The notes beneath the pieces were generated by a model. The model was given only the letters and a program-made list of their open reading frames with translations, did not search any database and was not told where the DNA came from. A stretch of 64,000 nt of DNA from Sepiola atlantica (lineage: Eukaryota; Mollusca; Cephalopoda; Sepiida; Sepiolidae), in contig OY744544.1 of NCBI GenBank assembly GCA_963556195.1, positions 50,071,825 to 50,135,824 on the forward strand, read 5' to 3'. A program made the translations under genes and the position numbers. Shown one piece after another: positions 58,116 through 64,000 of the stretch (its first letter is position 1; every line of letters begins with the position of its first letter).

Positions 58116-59153
58116 TCATACAAATTCAAACATTCCGAATGGTGTAATAATAGCCGTTTTGGGGATGTGTTCGGGCTCCACCAGTATTTGGTGATATGCC
58201 CGAATTAAGTCCAATTTCGTGAAAAATCGATTATTCTGGGCTACTGCTGTTATATCCCGGATATGTGGTACTGGGTACCTATCAGGTTTGGTAACAGCGT
58301 TTACTGCCCTGTTGTCACCACATGCACGCCATGTATTAGGGCTTTTGCTCACCAAATGAACAGATGAGGCCCATTCGCTCTTTGAAGGACGAATTATGCC
58401 TAACCTCATCATTTGCTGGAATTCTGCCTTAGCCGCTACTATCTTTTCAGGTGCCAACCGCCTGGCTTTACTATGGACGGGAGGATCATTGGACTCTATG
58501 TAGTGCGTTACAGAGTGTGGCAAAACTTCCTTATGAAAGGAGGGAACGAAAATTGAAGGGTATTCCTTCAAAAGTCTCAGGAACGCATTATCCTGGTTTG
58601 CATGTGCCACTGCTGGACATAATGGAGTACCAGCCTTGACCACACCACACGCTGTGAGTTGTGTTTCTGGATCTCTTAAACACTGGCCAGTCATATCTAC
58701 AACAAGGCCGAATGCTAGCAAAAAATCTGTACCCAAAATAGCGCTACTTACATCGGCCACTATAAATATGTGGGTAAATGATCTATGCAAGCCTAAGTTA
58801 AGATCCATACACCTCTCCCCATATGTGTGTATCAACGAACCGTTTACAGCTCGTAGTGTGAATTTACAGGGAGGAGACTTCTTGTCGGCTGCAATCGCGG
58901 GAATAAGGGACACCTGTGCCCCACTGTCCACCAGAAAGGACGTGCCAGAGTTTCTGTCTACTACATACAGTAGGCGGCCAGAGCGGATGCACCGACAGTC
59001 GACGCCGCATTCTTCTGTCGGTTTAGGCTTTTCCCGGACCCTTGTAATTGCAAGGTGGAACACAAAAAGTTGCCTTATCGCCAAATCTCTTGTGCTTCCA
59101 GTACATTGCTCTCTCCTGGCCCCGGTCTCTGGAGTGGCTGCGGCTATCCCCAC
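58116..59153 (-). pseudogene. Protease and RT N-terminal part of Gypsy element B
   Basis: A 345-codon open frame. SFLVDSGAQVSLIP (about 58945) is the retropepsin active site with an intact D-S-G; AILGTDFLLAFGL (about 58750) is the conserved ILGxDFL block. After a linker, VHSKARRLAPEK (about 58465) and FQQMMRLGIIRPSKSEWAS (about 58420) begin reverse transcriptase, and FFTKLDLIRAYHQI (about 58215) holds the first catalytic aspartate. The frame ends at the in-frame TGA (58113-58115), after GMFEFV. The start lies within the gag overlap and is not defined by an ATG I can trust. Confidence 0.85.
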
Positions 59154-59786
59154 GCCTTTGGCGTTGCCTCTCCTTCAATGTTAAGTTGGCCACTTCCTCC
59201 GCCATCTTGTTCATGCGGGCTTCCAGTCTCTGCTGCACGTCTCGTGAGCACGTCGTCCTTATTCGACGTTTGCACACCGGCCACAGCTGATAGCTGTGTA
59301 GACTGTATGTCAGCTATGTGGTCCGCTATCACCGCCAGCTGCTCGACTGGTGTGGATTCGTCCTGCGCAGCGATTGCCACCTTATAGTGCGTAGGTATTC
59401 GCTGGAGGAGGATGTGTTTGACGATGCTTTTATCCATCGCCCCCTCTTCCAACTTTTGTAGGCGTTTGAGGAACTGTGACGGGGTGCTATCTCCCAGAGT
59501 TTCCTACTCTAACAGTTGGGCAATACGCTTGTGCGTCGAGACTGTCACAGCAGTTGTAACTCTCTCACGGAGCAAATCATAGTGATTGTCCGTGGGAGGG
59601 GAGATAATTAGATCTCTTACCTCAGCGATTACGTCTTGAGGTAAGATCGAGGCCACATAACATAATTTGTCTGTCTGCCCAGATATCGCTTTCTGCCTAA
59701 AGAAAAGGTCAAGCTGGGCAAAGAACAAAGCGGGGTCGTCTCGTACACCCGTTGGGTTTATCGCAAACGTTGGCGAAGCTATTAAA
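59030..59786 (-). pseudogene. gag region of Gypsy element B
   Basis: Read on the minus strand, the frame passes INPTGVRDDPALFFAQLDLFF (from about 59760) without a visible ATG. It belongs to the gag domain I know as DUF7041, with ILPQDVIAEVRDLI and YDLLRERV following. A TAG (59501-59503) precedes SQFLKRLQKL and ILLQRIPTHYKVAIA. After a frameshift the next frame (59023-59277) has an Arg-rich stretch and WKHKRFGDKATFCVPPCN, a knuckle-like motif whose first cysteine is missing. The protein would form particles. Confidence 0.75.
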
Positions 59787-60624
59787 AAAAAGAAAAAGGA
59801 AAAAGAACTCTACGTCTTATTTTCTTTCTTCTAATTCGCCTACAGCGAGTGGCTGCTGATAAACTTCGCACACAACGCTGTGTATATGCGTGTATAGTAG
59901 TAGTAGCAGCTACTGATACACGGGAGGGGATGGGCGGCGTGACATGGCAGATTAAATCAGCCAATCACAAGACAGGCGCCCAGTACGAATTGAAGAAGAA
60001 GACAAAGAAGAAACCAGGCCGCCATGTTTAAATATTTAATAAAAAAAAAAATATTTCGCCTATATTTTTTTCTTTTTATACATCCCCTAAACGTACTTCG
60101 TTTGTTTTTATTTATTTTTCAAACTAAATTATATTCTAAACGATTTTACGTTCTAACGTTTTATTGCTTTACTGAAATAAACACGAGTATGCTACGCGTT
60201 TCACCGTCTTATTTTTAACTAAGGGATTTATTCTAAACTAAAGACGTTTTTCTATATATATATTTTTTTTCCGCGCGCTCTTATCTAGGGCGTCACCAGT
60301 GTTAGCATAGCCGTTCCCAGGGTTAGGATGTGGAGTTTATTATATTTATACTAATCCGTATGGGGAAAGATGCTTGCTAAACTACGTCATTTATAGGGGA
60401 AATATTAAATGAAGGAGGAATCGACCAAGTACCGTTTACAAACATTTATTCACTTCGACAAAGGTAAAGACAGTTCACATCATTACATAAAAGAACACAC
60501 AAGAAATGTTACTAACCACAATTTGGTAGGTGGTACTTAGTTCTCTCCCGCGTGGGGCCTTCCCCTACACGGCGAAAGTTAATAGGTCCTTCTCTGGATT
60601 ATCTAGCCCGGATCTGTGTGTTAA
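59787..60624. other. Non-coding stretch, possible 5' LTR or leader of Gypsy element B
   Basis: This lies upstream of gag on the minus strand. No terminal TG/CA pair can be confirmed because the other LTR is missing. A GCCTT(GT)CCCCTACAC...GGATTATCT segment occurs at about 60557 and again at about 60669, a 110-bp tandem duplication. Confidence 0.4.
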
Positions 60625-60626
60625 CA

Positions 60627-60681
60627 AGGGGACCTAACTCACCGGTGTATTTTGCCCGGTGGCAGTTAGGCCTTGTCCCCT
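60627..60681. repeat. Imperfect inverted repeat (hairpin)
   Basis: AGGGGAC (60627-60633) pairs with GTCCCCT (60675-60681), CTAACT (60634-60639) with AGTTAG (60664-60669), and ACCGG (60641-60645) with CCGGT (60656-60660). Small bulges separate the stems. Confidence 0.75.
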
Positions 60682-60915
60682 ACACCTTCATTGGATTATC
60701 TCGCCAAAACTCTAAATACCTTCTTACAAGATTCTTTTTAATAAAAGACAACAAAGTGTCAAAGAAGGCACCCGGACAACGTCAGGTACGTGCAGTCTGT
60801 GGGAAATATGAATGTGATCATTCTGTACTTCTGTACTAGAATGCAATTGTAAAAGAAAAACTCACGCCGAGATCAAACACAATTTTCTACAGTAAAATCT
60901 TACTTTTATTCGTTG
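60682..60915. other. Non-coding stretch
   Basis: Includes the second copy of the 110-bp duplication and nothing else recognised. Confidence 0.4.
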
Positions 60916-61000
60916 AAGAGAGAGAGAGAGAGAGGGGGGGGGAAGAGAAGGGAAAGAGAGAAAAAGAGGAGAGAGAGGGGAAGAGCGGGCGAGAGAGATA
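60916..61000. repeat. GA-rich low-complexity run
   Basis: GAGAGA and GGGG runs, purines only over most of its length. Confidence 0.85.
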
Positions 61001-62639
61001 AATAGGGGGTTTAACAAGAGGCAGATGCTATTTTTTTAAATCGACGAAGTAAAGAAGTACAAAAGAAGCTAATGGAGAAATAAACACCAGGTTTTGTTTT
61101 ACGACATATCAACCCTTCCGAGTTATTTAATGCTGAATTCATTCATTTTTATTCAAGTTCGTCAGATTTTCATAGATTCATTTCTTTACTTAGCGTATAT
61201 TTTTCAAATAAATTCTCAATAGATCCGTTTTCAACAAGTAGCGCCGCTTCGGATGAGAAGGGACCTGGGAGTTTTATGATGGATAGGGTTGAGAAGTGGA
61301 GTAGGCATAAGAATAACATAAATTAGAAAGTGGCAATCAGGCTGGAAATAGTGGATGGGGTGTTAATCAAAAGGGAGAAAACATCATCGGAAATGTGGGG
61401 AAACTCATTTAGAAATCACAGAAACGAAGAGCGAAAAAAGAAAGGGGAGAAACAACTTATTGTTAAAATGTTATAAAATAAATTGTGTGTGATTACAAGG
61501 AAGGCACATTGGCGTATTTGTTTTTTTCATGACGAAGAAGAAAGAAATTAGTGAAGAAAAAATAAAGAAAAATAGAAAACTGTTTTAATCAAACGAGAAA
61601 AAAAAATCAAGGTCAAGGTCGTTGTTGATTGGATAAAAAATTCAACTTCTCGACTATTTGATCTTGCATTTAACCTGCGTTGCTGTCTTTTAATTCTCAA
61701 ATGCGATTCAATTTATTTCGTGTTTTGTTCTTAGTTTTTTTTTGACGACTTTTTTTCTTAATTGTTCTTTTCAAAGTATTCTTTCATCATTTTCTTCTTA
61801 TTTCTAACCGGATACATTTTATTTCCTTTTTTGATTCGAATCCATTATTTCGTTTTAAATGACTTGTTCATCCCCCACCTCTATTAATGAACAACAACTG
61901 AGACTGCGTCAGACAGACACATAGACTAAATAGATTGCTAAAAAGAATGCAATTTCTGCATATACGCATACACACACGATTAGATCAACTTAACAAGTTA
62001 ATCAAGTTCTCTCGTTGAAAATCACTCCAGGACAAGCCAAGAAATATTACGGTAAACTTCAACATTAAGTGTTTCATGCTCTTTTTTATATGATGTAAAA
62101 TAAATGAACCTAACGAAACTATAGATTATAATTATATATTTATATATAAAGCAATGTTCTCTTATCGCTGAAGCACAGTAAAACCGCAGATTTGGAATCA
62201 GCACCTTCGATCTTATGTCTTTATCGATGTTTAAAGTTTTTCAACCTATTTTTAAAAACTCATTATTCAAGTTTAAATACGCGTAAAATAACATCAGAAA
62301 CAAATGTTCCGCCATTTTAAGTTTACCCATTTGTTGAACGAACAACAAAATACTTTTAATAATTGTTTACGCATTTCACGTCAAATAATCGTAGGTATTT
62401 GACGTTTATTTACTTTGAAGAGAAGACATTTATCATTTTCTTAATTAAAAATGAATACAAAATATTTGATAAATGTTCACTTTAATTTAATATTCATGTT
62501 TCTTTTTTTTACACAATCAAACTTTTAGATCAATGCAAAAGGCAAAAAAGTGCCTGCGCCGAACTTATTTCAGTAGGTTAAAAAGTCAAAATATTTTACT
62601 TCGATCAGTGGTCGTCTGGATAAGAGTTCACCTTCATTT
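61001..62639. other. Non-coding stretch
   Basis: No gene, RNA or clear repeat recognised in 1.6 kb; a purine-rich part lies at 61380-61600. Confidence 0.5.
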
Positions 62640-64000
62640 TTTTGTACATAGTTCACCCAAAAGCAATGCAAGCTGCCACTGTAGACTTAAGGCGTTACTG
62701 TAAATAAGGGTGAAAGTGTTGTGGGTCATCATGAATTGGGAGCTGTGCAGCGAGATGTTTGTTCACATTAGATTTAAATTTCTGCATTTCAATACAGTCG
62801 GGGAAACAGGGAGCAGGGAGAGATTTCCAAAGGCAAGCAGCACAAGGAAACCTGGGGACCTCCACAATAATTACATGAGATTTAGTTGATTGTCGGGTTG
62901 GTCGAGTGTATTTACGTCGAGGGGGAACCAGAGCAGCAATTTCATCAGAGCACACTACATTGAAGTACTTGTAAAACAAGCACGAGGATGCAACTGGAGC
63001 TTAGTGGATAATGAAGTAACTATTAGATTAGCGACTCTTTTTTAGACCTTGTCGAAGAGGGGAGACTAGTGGATGGTGCACCAGCCCAGATATGACAACA
63101 ATACCCCATGCATGGGTGGATGGTGCCTTGTAGAGATATAATATACTGCCAGGTGTAGGAAGTTTTCTAACACGGTAGAGGGAGCCCACTTTCTTTGCAG
63201 CAGCCTTGCCAATGTCTTTTATGTATTTGTTCCAATTTATGCTACATATGGATGTTTTCCCAATGAGTTTGGACGTTAGACTCTTAGGTAGAATGTATAT
63301 TTGCGATGCCAATCGGTGGTTGAAGAGGTTTCTTGTAGTTGTTGAAGGAAAAGAGGTTCGTGTTAACAGCATTAAATGTTACCATCCATTTCTGACCCCA
63401 ATCCACTACAGACGGAGGTCACTTTCTAAGGACTCACCCATTGCCTCAGATATGATCGCGTATGTTTGCCCACATGACGAGAGTAGAACGTTGTGTAGTC
63501 ATCAGATATACCCATTTCATACTCAATGTGATCAGGGAGGTCGTTTATGACAATCAGGAACAATAAAGGTCCAAGGATCAATCCATGGGGTACACCTACA
63601 TTTATGTCATGTAGTTTAGATAAACGGCCATCGAAGACAACCTGGATATTTCTTTTGGTTAGGAAAGATCTAATTATATTAAATATTCGTCCAGATGCCA
63701 TGTTAATTAATTTTTATGAGAAACCCTTCATGAACGACCTTTTCAAACGCTTTGAATATATCAAGCGCTACCGCCCTAGCTTCACCTCTCTTGTCTAGTG
63801 TATATGCGTTCAGAGATAGCCGTTAGGATATCTGCAGTAGACCGTGCTTGTCTAAATCACTACAGATGAAAGAAGTTTAGCATTAACGAGGTGCCGGACT
63901 TTAGCTAGATTGATTTTAGTGAAGAGCATGAGTAGACTGATGGGGCGATAATTGTGAGGGTCAGTTCTATTTTCAGAATTCTTGAGGACTGATAAAACAG
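62640..64000 (-). mobile_element. LINE family A copy, cut by the window edge
   Basis: On the minus strand the same blocks as at 43456-46195 appear: NYRPISLL-type sequence near 63955, FNIIRSFLTKRNIQVVFDGR (about 63680), GVPHGLILGPLLF (about 63605), a degenerate SDDYTTFY in place of FADDTTLY (about 63520), SINWNKYIKDI (about 63235), FYKYFNVVCSDEI (62979), LVPPRRKYTRPTRQ and LWKSLPAPCFP. The tail with CAGTGGCAGC and adenines ends near 62640. Frames shift at about 63430, 63370 and 63000; this copy is more decayed than the 43-46 kb copy. Its 5' part lies outside the window. Confidence 0.85.

Larger units (their letters stand above)
56469..59786 (-). mobile_element. Ty3/Gypsy-type retrotransposon B, 3' truncated
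   Basis: A minus-strand gag-pol of about 3.3 kb with protease, reverse transcriptase, RNase H and most of integrase. It stops inside integrase (near 56545) and no right-hand LTR follows; GAT repeats lie beyond. A left LTR may lie above 59790 but cannot be shown without its partner. It is the best preserved element here, with only a few disabling changes visible: a TAG in gag (59501-59503), a gag frameshift and a TGA in reverse transcriptase (58113-58115). Confidence 0.9.

Noticed and set aside
58636..59184. 182-codon plus-strand open frame
   Set aside because: Antisense to protease of Gypsy element B.

Overview
This window reads as intergenic DNA from an animal genome, built almost entirely of repeats. 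The mixture is (TA)n tracts up to about 120 bp, Penelope-like elements with GIY-YIG remnants, an APE-type LINE family in several copies, Ty3/Gypsy remnants, a Tc1 transposon, a Merlin-type transposon and Helitron ends, plus a short TTAGGG block. That fits a lophotrochozoan, most likely a mollusc of the cephalopod kind. The organism is an inference; nothing in the sequence names it. I found no intact host gene, no rRNA and no convincing functional tRNA. Every recognisable protein fragment comes from a mobile element, and nearly all carry stops or frameshifts.

Layout. 1-3985: a diverged satellite of roughly 70-90 bp whose monomers repeatedly expand into (TA)n, interrupted by a 28-bp minisatellite inside a 410-bp duplication. 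6590-6995: a scrap of LINE family A. 8955-9579: a short Helitron with both ends visible and a tRNA-like insert. 9600-11930 (minus): Penelope-like element 1, ending next to a (TTAGGG)n block. 12049-13642: a Tc1 element with about 217-bp inverted repeats and a DD37E transposase. 14124-17883: a decayed Ty3/Gypsy element with two LTRs. 24130-25580: a Gypsy gag/protease remnant of another family. 27414-27584: a long GC-rich inverted repeat. 34951-35387: a MITE. 40511-41343: a Helitron 3' end (minus) with a Merlin-type element inserted just inside it. 42035-46950: minisatellites around a 5'-truncated copy of LINE family A. 47481-51456: Penelope-like element 2, apparently full length, with inverted terminal repeats, set in (TA)n DNA. 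54751-55290: twenty copies of a 27-bp minisatellite. 56469-59786 (minus): the best preserved element, a Ty3/Gypsy gag-pol truncated in integrase. 62640-64000 (minus): a further copy of LINE family A, cut by the window edge.

The most rewarding points are the Penelope-like element 2 structure, short hammerhead-ribozyme-like cores near several repeats, the IR/DR-type Tc1 element, the Merlin element with an exact 8-bp target duplication and an internally deleted transposase, the Helitron with its tRNA-like insert, and the recurring association of element ends with (TA)n tracts. All coordinates of repeats and decayed elements are good to a few bases at best and were read by eye.
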